64,000 nucleotides of DNA from Plenodomus lindquistii (taxonomy: Eukaryota > Ascomycota > Dothideomycetes > Pleosporales > Leptosphaeriaceae): the NCBI GenBank assembly GCA_025504975.1, contig JANUWI010000023.1, positions 62,001-126,000 on the forward strand. The letters are read 5' to 3'. The notes beneath the pieces are model-generated. The model saw only the letters and a list, made by a program, of their open reading frames with translations, was not told the origin of the DNA and made no database searches. The translations under genes were made by a program, and so were the position numbers. Below, piece by piece: positions 33,064-46,500 of this stretch. Each line of letters starts with the position of its first letter. Within the stretch, counting starts at the first letter, position 1.

Positions 33064-33320
33064 CTTTATAGGTAAGTTAGACACATAGGTAAGTTAAATA
33101 TTTTACTAAAACTCTACTAAAACTATACTCTATTTTAGTTTAAAGTAGTATAATATAGCGCTATATAGTATAAAACTAGTTTAAATACTATTTTATAATT
33201 ACTTTTACTTTATTTTTATATATTTCTAAGTTATACTCTATTTTATACTACTATATATAGTATTATATTTACTTATAACTTTTATTAGTCTATTTTTTTA
33301 TTACTTTTTTTTTTAATATA
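33064..33320 (-). mobile_element. Older Fot1-like element, first fragment
   Basis: Starts after TA with CTTTATAGGTAAG. It is the inverted equivalent of the right end of the neighbouring element (about 34,920-35,175), colinear for about 255 bp. It breaks at 33,320, where the intact-length element begins, and resumes at 35,178. The younger element therefore inserted into it at a TA dinucleotide. Confidence 0.8.
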
Positions 33321-35175
33321 CTTTATAAATAAGTAGTCTATATAGATAAATAGTCTACCTCTACTAAAACCCTACTAAAACTACATATACCTACGTAATA
33401 TTCTACTAATAATACTAGATAGAACTCTCTAATAAAGCTTAGATATAGCTTACGCTATAGACTTTAAAATAAAATATAAATCTTTTTTTATAATATACTA
33501 TAGCTATTTATAATATTTTCTATACTACTTTATATTAAAAACACACTAGTTAACCTTTACGTAGAGATTATACACCTAATTTAAAAAAACTAAATAAAAA
33601 TAAAAAAGAGGTAATTATTTAGTATATACTTAAACTATATATATAAAAGTTTTCTCTAAAATTTATAGCTATAGTAGATATAGCTAATTTATTATATAAT
33701 AAGTATAATCTAGACTATATTAGCGTAAACTAGCCTAGTACATTTATTAAATACTACTTTAAATTTAAAGTAAAGTTTAATTATAAGTATAACTATAAAA
33801 AAGCTCTATATAAAAATTTAAAAGTTATTAAAACCTAGTTTAAACTAGTAGCTAATATAAAAAAAAAGTATAGTATCTAGAATAAAAATATATATAACTT
33901 TAATAAAATAGACTTTATAATAGGCTAGATATTAATAGAAGTAGTTATTATAGCTTTAGAGTATTAAAAATAACTAAAAATAGTCTAGTAGAGTAACTAG
34001 AAGTAGATAATAGTTATCTAAAGAATTAATATAATAGAATAGACTATTCTACTTTTTATTATTTTTAAAGGCTGCTACTATTTTTTAGTTTAGTATAAAA
34101 AGAATAGCCTACTTAAAAATTAGATTATTACAGTCTTTAAAAATAGCTAGATAACTAATAAACTTAGATATTAGTAGCTAGAGTACTTTAATACCTATAC
34201 TAAAACGCGTACTATTAAAAAGTACTAGCTATTTATTATTAATAGCTATAAAAGCTATAATTTATTTAAATTCTAGTAATACTATAAAAAGAAAAAGATT
34301 ATTACTATATATATACTTTTTTATTTATTATACTTTCTCTAGCTATTCAATATAAATTATTTTACTTTTTTAAAGTAGGCGTATAGCTACTAAGCTAAAA
34401 AGCTTATATATAACTATATTATATATATTATAAAGCTTAAATTCCTGCTTTACTTTATACGCGTTTATAAAGCTATAATAACTTTTAGTAATATCTAAAA
34501 AAAGTTTTAAAGTACTAGACTAGTTTTATATAAGCTAGAGTTAGTTATATTACGTTTTAAAGTCTAGTTATATACTCTATTACTACTTTTTATTAATAAT
34601 AAGCTTTAGTAGTTATAAACTTTAAGTAATACTTTTAAACTAGAGTTATAATTAATATTTATAAAAATAAAAATTTAAAAGTATATAGATAGCTTACTAA
34701 CTTTTATAGTTAAAGCTTTTAAAAAAGTATTAAAAAAGGCTATAATTATCGCGTATAAGCTAGTATTAGTATAGAAAAAAATTACTAAGCTTTAAACTAC
34801 TAATAAAGCTACTACGCGTTATAAATTATATAATAAAAAGTAGGTTTAGTATAAAAGTAACTTTATAGCTAAAAAAAGCCTATATTTAACTACTTTAAAA
34901 GAGTTTAAAGCGCGTAGTAATAGAAAAAAAGTAAAAAAAAAAAAGTAGGCTAGTAAAAGCTATAAATAGGTATAATACTATATATAGTGCTATAAAATAG
35001 AGTATAACTTATAAATATATAAAAGTAAAGTAGAAGTAGTTATAAAATAGTATTTAGGCTAGTTTTACGCTATATAGCGCTATATTATACTACTTTAGAC
35101 TAGAATAGAGTATAGTTTTAGTAGAGTTTTAGTAGAGGTAGACTATTTATTTATATAGACTACTTATCTATAAAG
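33321..35175 (+). mobile_element. Fot1/pogo-like (Tc1-mariner) DNA transposon, RIP-degraded
   Basis: 1,855 bp, the size expected for Fot1-type elements, flanked by TA on both sides (33,319-33,320 and 35,176-35,177). The terminal inverted repeats are about 60 bp, beginning CTTTATA(A/G)ATAAGTAGTC and running through CTACCTCTACTAAAAC. It contains a dead transposase frame on the plus strand. Confidence 0.85.
33575..35000 (+). pseudogene. RIP-degraded Fot1/pogo-type transposase
   Basis: In one main frame the translation follows the pogo/Fot1 transposase plan. First comes a CENP-B/Tc5-like DNA-binding part (IVDIANLL, then FKFKVKFNYKYNYKKALYKN). Next is YNFNKIDFIIG, where NFDETGF with a catalytic Asp is expected. 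Then comes the DDE_1 core (FIIFKGCYYF, TYTKTRTIKKY, LFIINSYKSYN) and the ...LLQPLDVG...LK-AYS equivalent. Many TAG/TAA codons stand at positions normally Trp or Gln, and catalytic Asp/His positions are altered to Asn/Tyr. This fits C-to-T changes at CpA on both strands. It is inactive. Confidence 0.85.
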
Positions 35176-35177
35176 TA

Positions 35178-35930
35178 CATTATTACTATTTACTTTATAC
35201 TTCTATAAAATAATTAAATAAAAACTTTTTTTAACTATAATATTACTTTTATACTTATAAAAATCTTTTTAAATAGCTATAATATAAAGTAGCTAGTTTT
35301 AAAAAAACTATAATAGATTAGTTTTTAGAAATAGATAAATATATAGGCGTTAGAGTTTAAATTACTAATATAGTAAAATTACGTTTCTAAAAAAAGTAAT
35401 AAAAGTAATAAATTAACTAAATATATTATTTTTTTATTTATATAAATTAAATATAATTTACTATAAAAGTATTTTAATATTTCTATATATTTATATTATT
35501 CTATATTATACTATATAATTCTATATTATTCTATATATAGAATGTATAGAATATTATAAAATTCTATAGAATAAATATAATTTATTCTATATAGCTATTC
35601 TACTAAAACTCTAGAATATAAGCTATATAAAGTAGCGTTATCTACTAGTTATAGTATACTAGCTCTAGCTATCTAGTTATTTATTTCTTTATTTCTATAT
35701 AGTTATTTCTTTTTTTTCTAGTTTATAATAATACTAAACCTATTTTATTTATATAATTTATAATACATAGTAGCTTTATTAGTAGTTTAAAATTTAGTAA
35801 TATTTTTAAACTAATACTAGCTTATATATAATAATTATAGCTTTTTTAAATATATTATTAAAAGCTTTTATAATAGAAATTAGTAAACTGTTTAAATATT
35901 TATAAGTTTTTACTTTTATAGATTTTAAAT
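35178..35930 (-). mobile_element. Older Fot1-like element, continuation, interrupted by a solo LTR
   Basis: After the younger element the inverted transposase sequence resumes at 35,178-35,255, is interrupted by the solo LTR at 35,256-35,730, and continues from 35,731 (ATACTAAACCTATTTTA...) to about 35,930. Homology to the C-terminal part of the neighbouring transposase, read on the minus strand, is clear by eye, with numerous transitions. Confidence 0.75.
35256..35730 (-). repeat. Solo gypsy LTR with 5-bp target duplication
   Basis: A 475-bp copy of the family-2 LTR in the same orientation as the element at 42-49 kb. It is flanked by the direct repeat ATACT (35,251-35,255 and 35,731-35,735). 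Both flanks are continuous Fot1-like sequence. Probably an LTR-LTR recombination product. Confidence 0.85.
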
Positions 35931-37500
35931 GGAAATTTAGTATAAAAAACTAAATTCTATTAGAATAATAACTTTTAGCTATTAAAGCTTTTTTAGAAGC
36001 TACCTCTATTTTTCTCTATATAAACTAATTAAAAATAGAAAACTAAGTTAATTTCTACCTAAACTACCTCTATACTATATCTAGTTTAGATTCTTTAGAA
36101 ATTTCTAATTTACTATTACTTAGGTGCTAATATAGTAGAGAAAATAAAACTCTATAAAAGCTTAGAACTACTACTAAATTCTATTCTATATAGAATACTT
36201 CTTTAATTAAACTATAAAAAAAAAATTTCTTATCTTTTTATATAAAGTTAATAAAAATATAATTTATTTAGCTTTTTAATTTAGACGTACTTTAATATTT
36301 TTTTAAACTAATTTAAATGTTTTTTAGTACTTTATATTTTTAATCTAATATATTTAGTCTAAAAGTATTATATAGAGTTTATAATTACTAGAGCTTATTA
36401 TTAATAAAAAGTAGTAATAAAGTATATAGTAAAATTATAAAGTATTAAATAACTATTTATAGTTTATATAAAACTAGTTTAGTAGTTTAAAACTATATAT
36501 AAATATTACTAGAACTTATTATAGCTTTATAAACGTATATAGAGTAGAAAAACACTTAAATTTAAGAATATATAGAATAGAATTATATATTATCTTTTTA
36601 GCTAAATAGTTATATATTTACTTTAAAACTATTTAATAAATTATATTAAATAGCTATAAAAAGTATATATATAGTAATAATTTTTTAAATTGTATTTAAA
36701 CTAGTAAATAGATAAAACTAAAATAAGTTTTAAATAAATTTATATAAAATCTAACTCTAATCTAACTTTATAATTTTATTTTTTTTAACTACTAAATAGA
36801 TTAAAGTAAAATTTAAATTTTATAGACTAAAATTTATACTTAGATTTTATAAAAAAAGCTTAAATATAGATTAGTAATAATATATAACTTTTCTAGTATA
36901 TATAGAAGTTTTTTTATATATATACTATTTATATTCTTTTATAATTACTATCTATAATAATTTTTATATACTTTAAAAGTGTATAGTAAATAGTATAATA
37001 TAATAAAACTTAATTTTATTCTTTAATCTATATATTAATCTAACTAATATTAAAAATAATTTTAGTTCTACTTTAAGTTTTAGTTTATAGAATTTAGGCT
37101 TTACTTTAACTTTTAAGTTAAATAAGTCTAATCTAACTTTAATTTTACTCTAATTTATATCTAGACTAATATAATCTAATTTATATCTAACTTCTAAATA
37201 TACTTAATTTATTTACTACTCTATTTAATTTACTATAATTTAAATAAATTATAGCTATTATAGCTATAAATAATTAGTAAGTAATACTTTTTAATAGTAG
37301 ATATTTTAGAATAGGTATTAAAGGACTATAATAGCTAAAACCTAAGTTTATTAGATATCTAGCTATTTCTAAAAGCTATAATAACCTAGTTTTTAGGTAA
37401 ATTATATTTATTATTCTAAACTAAAAAATAATATCTATTTATAAAAATAAAAAAAAGTAAAATAGCCTATTCTATTCTATTAATACTTTAAACTACTATT
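35931..37500. other. AT-rich repeat remnants
   Basis: About 35,950-36,140 is the inverted copy of the 9,085-9,460 repeat. The rest is RIP-type DNA without a recognised frame. Confidence 0.4.
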
Positions 37501-37900
37501 ATTATTCTTTTATAATAGATAAAAACTATAAATAGTAAGTAGATAATAAAGCGCTAATTTAATAGGTAGCTCTATAGTATTATAGGTTATATAACTAATA
37601 GAAATAATAGCTTTTATTATAACTACTAATAGATATATATACTAGCTACCTATAGATATCTATACTAGTTTCTAATAGATATATATACTAGCTACTAATA
37701 GATATAATAATTTCTATTATAGCAATTTTATAAATATATAGAAATATTAAAATACTTTTATAGTAGATTCTATTTAATTTATATAAATAAATAAGTAGTA
37801 TTTTTATTTAATAAGTTACTTTTATAACTATTTTTAATAGTATATTTTTATTATTTTTATAAAGATATAGGCAATTATAGAAGTATTTATAGAGTATATA
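37500..37900 (+). repeat. LTR-like fragment, variant family
   Basis: Shares AATAGATAAAAACTATA, AATAGGTAGCTCTATA and the AGAAATATTAAAATACTTT segment with 8,621-9,070, in the same orientation. It lacks the clean GATCTTTACA terminus, so it is truncated or more degraded. Confidence 0.45.
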
Positions 37901-40900
37901 GATTAAACCTCTAGAGTAAAATACTATATAGAAAGCTAGTTTTCTATATATAAAGTAAAACTATAGTATTTTTACTAACTAAAGCGCGCCTATTTAGGCC
38001 TAGCGCTAGCAGAGTAGCTCTAAAGCTCTAGTAACGCTTTAGTAGCTAGAAGTTATAAATTTAATCTATAATACTATCCCCTTTTTTAAAAAAAGTAGTT
38101 TTAGTTACTTAATAATTATATAAAAATTACTACGTTTTATAAAGGCTACACGTAGTTTTATTATCTAAAGTAAATAACTATATTTATATTCTAAATTATT
38201 ATTCTATTATAATAATTTATATTTTCTCTATTATTTAAATATTATAGCTTTATTTATTAAAAGCATAGAGAGCTCTATTATAAAAAAGCTTTAGTAGCTT
38301 CTAAAAAGGCTTATAGTAGCTTTATAGAATACACTATAAATAGTTATAAATATATTAAATAGAAAAAGTAATTTATATAATATAACTACTAGATAATATA
38401 TCTAGTAACTTTTTTAGGTACTACTATAGTAGTTACTAAGTAAAAATTCTATTATATCTCTAGTTATTATACTATAATAAAGTCCTCTCTAGTTTTTACT
38501 ATATAAATTTAAATTAAAAAACTATTTTATAATATACTATACTAGAAAGCCTAGTAGTAGTACTTTTTTTACTACGTGTTTAATATATTATAGTAAAGTA
38601 TAATAGAAGTATTTACTAGAAAATTACTCTAGTTTATTATAAAATTAAAAAGCTTAGCTAAAATTATTATAAATAGTTTTTATTTACTAATAAGTATTAT
38701 AAACTTTTTATATAGCCTAGGCTTAGTAGAGTAAATAGTATAGTATTTATAAATAAATTTAGTAGAATCTAAAAAGTTAGTATAAAGTTTCTAGAATAGA
38801 TTATTAAAACTATTTAAATAGTTAGCCTAGCGTATCTAGTACTATAGTAGGCCTTTAAATTAGTTATATAAATTATATAATCTACTATTAATATAACTAT
38901 TAATAATAGCTTTAATAAAGTAGTTAGTATATTATTAATATTAAAGTTAGTAATTTAGATTTATTTTTTATTATTTATTATTTAACCTAGAAGCCTATTA
39001 GTAGTAATATAATAAAGTAGCTATAGGTAAAAATATTATATATTTTCTAGATATTTTCTAGTAAAACTACTCTATAAACTATATTATTAATAATATAGGT
39101 AATTTTATAAAGTCTATAATTTTTAAAATTAAATAACTAATTTAGTTATATTATATAATGTATTTTACTAGTAAGCTAGTTAACCTAGTAAACTAGTTAA
39201 AATAGCTTGGTATTATAAATACTATATTTTTAATTATTATTATTATTACTATTAACGTTAGACTCTACTACTATAAAGCTTATATTAGATTTAAAAGTAC
39301 TTTCTAAACTTTTCTAGTATATATAAACGTTATGCCTAGTTTTTTTATAATTACTATAGTATTAGACACCTAGTTAAATAGGTATTTAACTACTACTACT
39401 ATACGCACGTTTTAATAGAGTAAGTACTATAGTTAAAGCTATAGTAGTTTATAACCTAGTACTATATTTAAAAGTACTTTTTTACTAGATTTTTTTTTTA
39501 TACTTTTTTTTTTTATTATTTTTACTAATTACTCTTTAAGCTTATAGTTATAGGCTTAAAAAAAAGTATTTTAGTATAGTATTAGTTTAGCTTTTTTTAT
39601 AAGCTATAAAAAGCTAGCTTATATAGTTATAAATAACTAAATAAAAAACTTACGTATAAGCTTTAACTAAAACCTAAATTTATAAATATTATTTAGAGTT
39701 TTTAATTACTATAAGTTTACTAGAGAGGAGGGTTAAAATAAAGTATATAACTATACTTTAAAGTAATTTAATACTACCTACGCGTTAGTAGAGACTAACT
39801 CTAATACTTTAAAAGCTTTTTAACAGTTATTAACTATAAACACGTTAAAAAACGCGTTTTTAAAGGCTAGAAAGAAGCTTTTTTTATTAATATAAAAAAC
39901 GCGTTAGTGTACTAAGTTTTATACGCGCTAGTAGTATTTATACTTTAATAGTAAAAAATATACTATATTAAGTAGCTAGAGGATATAAAATAAATAAAAA
40001 GGTATATAAAGCATTAGAATTTTATTTTCTATATAGTAGTTTTTAAACTTTTAGTTAAAGTAGCTTTTATAGCTATCTAAAATTAGTAACTAGTATATCT
40101 CTACCTTTTACGCCTTTATATACGCGTTAAAGTGCTTTAACTACTCTAGTTTAAACATATTATTTATCTAGCTATTTTTAAATACTAAAAGTTTCTAGTT
40201 ATAAAGAATACTAGCTTTTTTATACTACGTAGAGATATATACACATTCTTTATAAATAATAAAAAGTAGAGTTATATCCTTTAAAATATATATACTCTAG
40301 ATAATAGTAACCTATTTATAATTACCTAGCTAGATAAAGTCTAGCTAATTATGTTTTTTAGAGTCTATAATAACTTTTATAGACCTAATTACGCTTATCT
40401 AGAAACTAGTTTTATTAAAGTTATAGATATTATTATTCTAGATACTATACTTAGCTTTTATTTTATCTAGAAATTTAAACTACGCGCTAATAATCTCTAG
40501 ATTTTTCTACTTTATTCTCTATCTATTTTTTACTTAATTAAAAGCTATTTTAAGTTTACTAGAGTATGTTATAAAGCGCTTAGCCTAGTACTTACCTACT
40601 AGTATTCTATCGCGTACTTCTAGTATTTTATTAGCTATATTTTTTAATTTATATAGCTAGAAAGTAAACTTTTATAAATTAAAGTTAAAAATATATTAGA
40701 TAATTATCTACTTTTTAGTAGTAGTAAGTTTCTAGTAGTTAAGTTAAATTTAAAAGTGTAAAGTAATTCTATTAATTTATTTAGAAAGTTTATGTTAATT
40801 AACGCTAAAAGCTATAGCTATAGTTTAATAGCTTTTAAATTAGCTAGCTTTATAGGCTTAGATAGCAAGCTATATTTTTCTTTTATTCTATATTAGTAGC

Positions 40901-42052
40901 TTGTAACGTTATTAGTCTATAGTAGAGTAATAGAATAAGTATAAAGCTTAGTAGATTTTAACTAGCTTACTAGGTTAACTAGCTTACTAGTAGAATATAT
41001 TAAATATTTTAGATATTAAATATAATATAGTTACTAATATATAGCTTTTTAGTAAGTATATAGCTTTTATTAGTTTATTTTATTTATTTAGTCTAAGCCT
41101 ATTAAAAACTAAGTTAGAGTTTATAATAAAATTAATTAAATTTATTAGTAAACTAATTAGTTTAGAAATAGTCTACGTGTATAGGCGCTAGTAGTAGCTT
41201 ATTTTTTATAAAAGTAATTACTAGTTCTAGTCTAGAGCGTAGTAGATAATTTTTTATAGCTTTAAAAGCTAAAATACTAGTATTTATACTTATTACAGCG
41301 TTTACTTTAAATTCTACTATTAGAAAAAATAAAGCCTAGTTATTTTATTTATAATTAATATAGATTTAAAAGTATTATATAAAAAAAGTATTTACATTTT
41401 CTATTTAGCTATTAGATTCTAGGTAAAACATAGTAGATAGCTTTAGTTTAGTTTCTAGTTATTAATATAAACGTGTTTAAAAGTATAAAATAAATTAAAT
41501 ACTTTAATTATAAATAATAGTGTCTAGATAGCCTTTTTTATACAATATATATTTAATAAACGCGCGTACTAGTATATAAATTTATAGATCTATAATAGAT
41601 ATAAACTTTTTCTTTTTACTAAACTAGTTTATAATAATAAAAATATTAGTATATATATAACTATTATCTATATAAAAAAGTAAATAGGTAATATAATCTA
41701 TAGATATATTAGTCTAATATCTATTAAATATAAAAAATAGGTATAGAAAGCCTTATTTACTTTTATAAAATACTTTAGTTTTTTTATAAATTAGGCAGCT
41801 TTAAATATATTTAGTAATATTAGTAGTTATATATAGCTAGTAGTACTATTAACTAACTTTTATATATATTTTATACTTACTACTATAGCTAGCGTATATT
41901 CTATAATAGGCTTTTTTAATAACTACTATTTTTAAATTATTATATTTACAGATATAAATTCTTTTATAGTTGTAAAAAACGCTGTTATCTAGCTAATAAT
42001 TATTTAACTCTAATTATAGCTACTATTTACTATATATTAAACTATATAGAAT
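37901..42052. other. Unresolved RIP-type AT-rich region
   Basis: 4.1 kb with no open frame of note. CpG-containing words such as ACGCG and GCGC survive while CpA and TpG are scarce, as RIP predicts. Parts of the minus strand around 39,800-40,600 look like a degraded coding frame, but I could not assign a family. Confidence 0.4.
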
Positions 42053-42530
42053 TGTAAAGATCTTTTTAAATAGCTATAATATAAAGTAGCTAGTGTTAAA
42101 AAGAACGTAAGAGTTAGTTTTTAAAGATAGGCGTTATATATAGATAATAGTAGTTTATTACTAAAATAGTAAAAATATGCTTCTAAAAAAAGTAATAAGT
42201 ATATTTAAAATAACTAAATATATTACTTACTTATTTATATAAGTTAAATATAATCTACTATATAGGTATTTTAATATTTCTATATACTTGCATTATTCTA
42301 TATTATTCTATACTATTCTATATTATTCTATACGTAGAATCTGTAGAATATTATAGAATTCTATAGAACGCATATAATTTATTCTATGTAGCTATTCTAC
42401 TAAGCCTATAGAATATACGCTATATAAAGTAGTATTATCTACTAGTTATAGAATACTAGCCCTAGCTATCTAGTTATTTGTTTTTTTATTTCTATATAGT
42501 TATTACTTTTTTCTTTTCTAGTTTATAATA
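42053..42530 (-). repeat. 3' LTR of the dead gypsy element
   Basis: 478 bp, TGTAAAGATC...TTTATAATA on the plus strand. It aligns end to end without gaps to 48,525-49,002. The mismatches I can see are transitions, including the clusters near 42,285-42,430. Confidence 0.88.
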
Positions 42531-42549
42531 CTATCCCCTCTTTTCTAGC

Positions 42550-43300
42550 TTTATATCTTTATAAACTAACTTAATAGTTTTTTACAGTACCGCTTATTAT
42601 TATTTTATAGGCGCTTAAATTAATTATATTAGTTTTTTTACTATAGTTACGTGTTAATATTATATAAAAAAGAATCTAAAGTACTAGATATTATTATTAA
42701 AAAAGAAGTGTAGTAACTATTATTATAATAGCGTAAAAGAGTATATACTAGTAGAGGTTCTACTTCTAGATTTTTTAAAACTAGATAAAAAGCTTACTTA
42801 TTTTAAGTAGTAAAAAATAGAGGCTAATAAAGCTAAAGCTATAGTAGTTAAGGCCCTACTTACTACGCGTTAAAAAAAAGATTTTTTTTAAAAATAAAAA
42901 AAACTATTAAAGCGTTGTAAATAATAGTAGATAGATAAATTAGAAAAATTTATAACTAATATTAAAGCTCTAGAAGCTAGAGAGGCAATAAATTATAAAG
43001 TGTCTTTTCTAAATAATAGCTTTATACTAGAAATACTATCTATTAACTAGAGTTCTTTTATACTATCTTTTCTAGAGGGCAATTCTAACTTTAATAGGTT
43101 AATAGACAATGCGCCTAATACTGCGTAAAAAGTTACTAGTAGTTTATAAAGTTTATCTCTAGTTTCTATATATTTTTAGAATTATTATACTCTAACTATT
43201 TAACTAGGTATTTTTTATTACCTTATTTTTTTTAATATATTATTATTTTTTTAACTTTAAACTTATTTTCTTTCTATTATTTATAATAGAAGGTTGTCTA
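42550..43300 (+). pseudogene. Antisense coiled-coil gene remnant of the dead gypsy element
   Basis: On the plus strand, antisense to pol, a degraded frame contains a Lys/Glu/Ala-rich coiled coil (KALEAREAINYKV) and then SFILGMLSVN-like text, with in-frame stops. It matches the inverted copy at 2,870-3,420 and corresponds in position and layout to the two-exon antisense gene at 1,366-2,088. Confidence 0.6.
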
Positions 43301-43599
43301 TAATAGAGTTAAAAGGTTAGCTAGTTCTAATATTTTTATATAGAATCTAGAGTGTACTTTAGTATTAGGCAAAAAGTTAAATGTATACATAACTAGTTTC
43401 TTTTAGTTTTTAATTAAAAATAGTCTAACTTTAACGTAGTTTAATCTGCAATTAGGTTGTGTTATATAAAAGTTTTTTATAAAAAAATATACTTTATCCC
43501 TTTTTTTTAGCTAAAGTACTATTTTTTATTTTTTATTAATATATAAAATGCTACTGCGTTAAGCATCTAGAAAAGCTTTACTTAATTTTTTATAAACTT

Positions 43600-46500
43600 T
43601 TTTTAGTTTTTTAGCTATAAGCATAGCTACTTCTATCTTCTAATAGAGTAATATTCTAGTAAAGAGATTTAGGTATCTTCTATAGTTAGCAAAATATAAA
43701 GTCTATTCTATAGACTCTAAAACTTTATTATTGTATGCTATCTAAACTATAGGTAATAGTAAAATCTAATTATTTTATTACTAATTAATATATATCTGTA
43801 GATAGGCTTTTATAGTACAATTTATTTACTTTATCTATCTATCTATCTCTAGATAAAAAGCTATAGATAGTTTATATTACGTTTTAATAGTAGTAAAAAG
43901 TAATATCTAAAAGTTTAATATAAATAGCTTATTTTAGTTACTAATAATTAACTTTAGAATGCTATAATATCTAATAATTCTATTAATAAAAATGTATACT
44001 AGCTATACTGCTATAAAGTTTTTTCTAAATAGAATGTACTTAGCTACCTTTATAAATTAATTAGGTATAACTATAATTACGTTATATATAAATCTAGTAA
44101 CTAGATCTTTTAATAGAGGTAGACCTATTATAAAGTCTATAGAGATGTTCTTCTAAAGTATTAAAGGTAGTTCTAGTGCTTGTATTTCTCTATAGAGTAT
44201 ATATATACTATATTTATTCTTCTAATAGTCTATACATTTACTAATAAAGTCTATAACTTTATTCTTTATATTTCTAAACTAGTAGTTCTGCTAAATTAGT
44301 TTTATAGTATATTAAATACCTAGGTAACTATATATAGAGTCTTTATAGTAGCTTTAAATAACTACTTTCTATAACTTCTCTATAAGTTTAGATGTAATAG
44401 TAAGTACTACACTAAATATTCTAGTAGGTTCTAATAATCTATTTTTATTAGCTTTAAAAATTATATTTTTAATAATTCTTTTAGATTCTATAATGTCTGT
44501 TTTTTAGCTAAAAGTATTAGCTCTACTATTATTTTTACCTAAAATATATATAATTTTAAATTTATACTAGCCTAGTATTTCTAACTATTATACTTATTAT
44601 CTATTAAAAGTCTTTATTATAGTAAAGCTTATAAGGTTTTTATAATCTAAAAATATTATAAATTCTAAGTAGCTCTCTACGTAGATACGCTAGTACTCTA
44701 ATATATTAATAATAGCTATAAGTTCTTTATTATATACGTTATAGTTCTTTTTAGATACTATAAACTTTCTAGAGTAGTACGTAATTAGATACTATTTACT
44801 ATTTTATTTTTATAATACTACTACGCCTATTATAAAATCTAATACATTTATTTTAAAGCGTAATAGTTTACTACTTTAGAAAAATACTAATATTAGTAGT
44901 TCTATGTATACCTACTTTATATTATTAAATATAGTTTTTTTATTTTATCTCTATCTCTAAGCTTGCTCCTTTTTAGTTAGCTTTATAAAAAGCGCTACTT
45001 TTTTAAAAAAATCTTTAATAAACTATTAATTAAAGTTTATAAATTTAAAAAATAACTAGATATCTTTTATAGTTTTAAGTATAGGCTAGTTTATAACTAC
45101 TTTTATTTTATTTTTATTTATTTTTACTCTGTAGATACTAACTATATATTCTAGAAACTCTACTTCTTTTTTATACTACTTATATTTTTTAGGTTCTAGT
45201 TACAAGTTATACTATTTAAATATAGTTAGAACTTATCTAATATACTAGATATATTTCTATTTATTATTTAAATATATAAGAATATTATTAAAATATGTAA
45301 TAATAAATATATCTAGGTATTTTTTTAAAACGTTATTAATAAAAGCCTAATATATTACTAGAGTATTAGTAAAACTAAAGGGTATTACTATATACTTATA
45401 GTAGCTATAGCGTATTCTAAACGCTATTTTTTATTCTTTATCTACTTTTATATAGATAAGGTTATACGCGCCTTATAGATCTAATACTATAAAAATCTTT
45501 ATATAGGCTAATTAATTCTTTAACTCTAATATATTAGGTAATAGGTATTAATTTTTAATTATAATATTATTAAACTTTTTATAGTTAACGTATAACTATA
45601 GCTTACTATTTTTTTTACTATAAAAAAAATAGAGTAGCCTGCTAGTAATTTAGAGAGTTAAATAAATTCTTTTTTTAGGTTAACTTTAATATACTTTTTT
45701 AGCATTTTAAGTTTTTTTTCTAATAGTCTATAAATTAGTCTAAAAGTTAGTTACTTTCCTTTTTATAAAATAATTTTATAATTCTAAAGCTTATATTTAG
45801 GTAATACTACTACACTTATCTCTTTCTAAAAAAGTAGTTTAAATTCTTTATACTTTTTAAAAATCTCTAGAGTTATATAGTTTTTTTTTACTTTTATCTA
45901 TTAACTTAGTAGTACTTTACTAGTATCTGTAAAGTTAGACCTATATTACTTATAGTTATTTTTATTTAGGCATTATTCTCTAATAATCTTTTCTATATTA
46001 TATACTATAATTTATTTTTTATCTACTATTATATAATAATAATATATAGGCTAGTTTATAGTTACGTCTAACCTATAGCACTTAAATTAAAATGTTTCTA
46101 ATTTTTAATTAATTCTAGAATTATATTTTATAAGCTAAAAAAGGCTAAAAATAATATTATATATTAAAAGGCTAAACACGTTAAAGTCTATACATTTCTA
46201 GTAATTTCTAATAATTAAGTCTAATCCTATTACTTTATATATAATTCTAGATTAACTAGGTATAGCCTTACTATTAATTATATTTATAAAGTAAGCAATT
46301 TATTTCTTTAATAGATATAGACCTACTATATATACTATACGCGCAGATATAAAGTTTACTTTATACTTTAAGTCTATTATAGCTATTATAGTATATTTTT
46401 TAAACTCTACTTTAAGTTTAGTTAAGCCTATAGCTTCTACTACGTAGATAGAACATTTTATAGGGCTAGAGTATAGCGCTAGTTTAAAAAAGACTTATTT

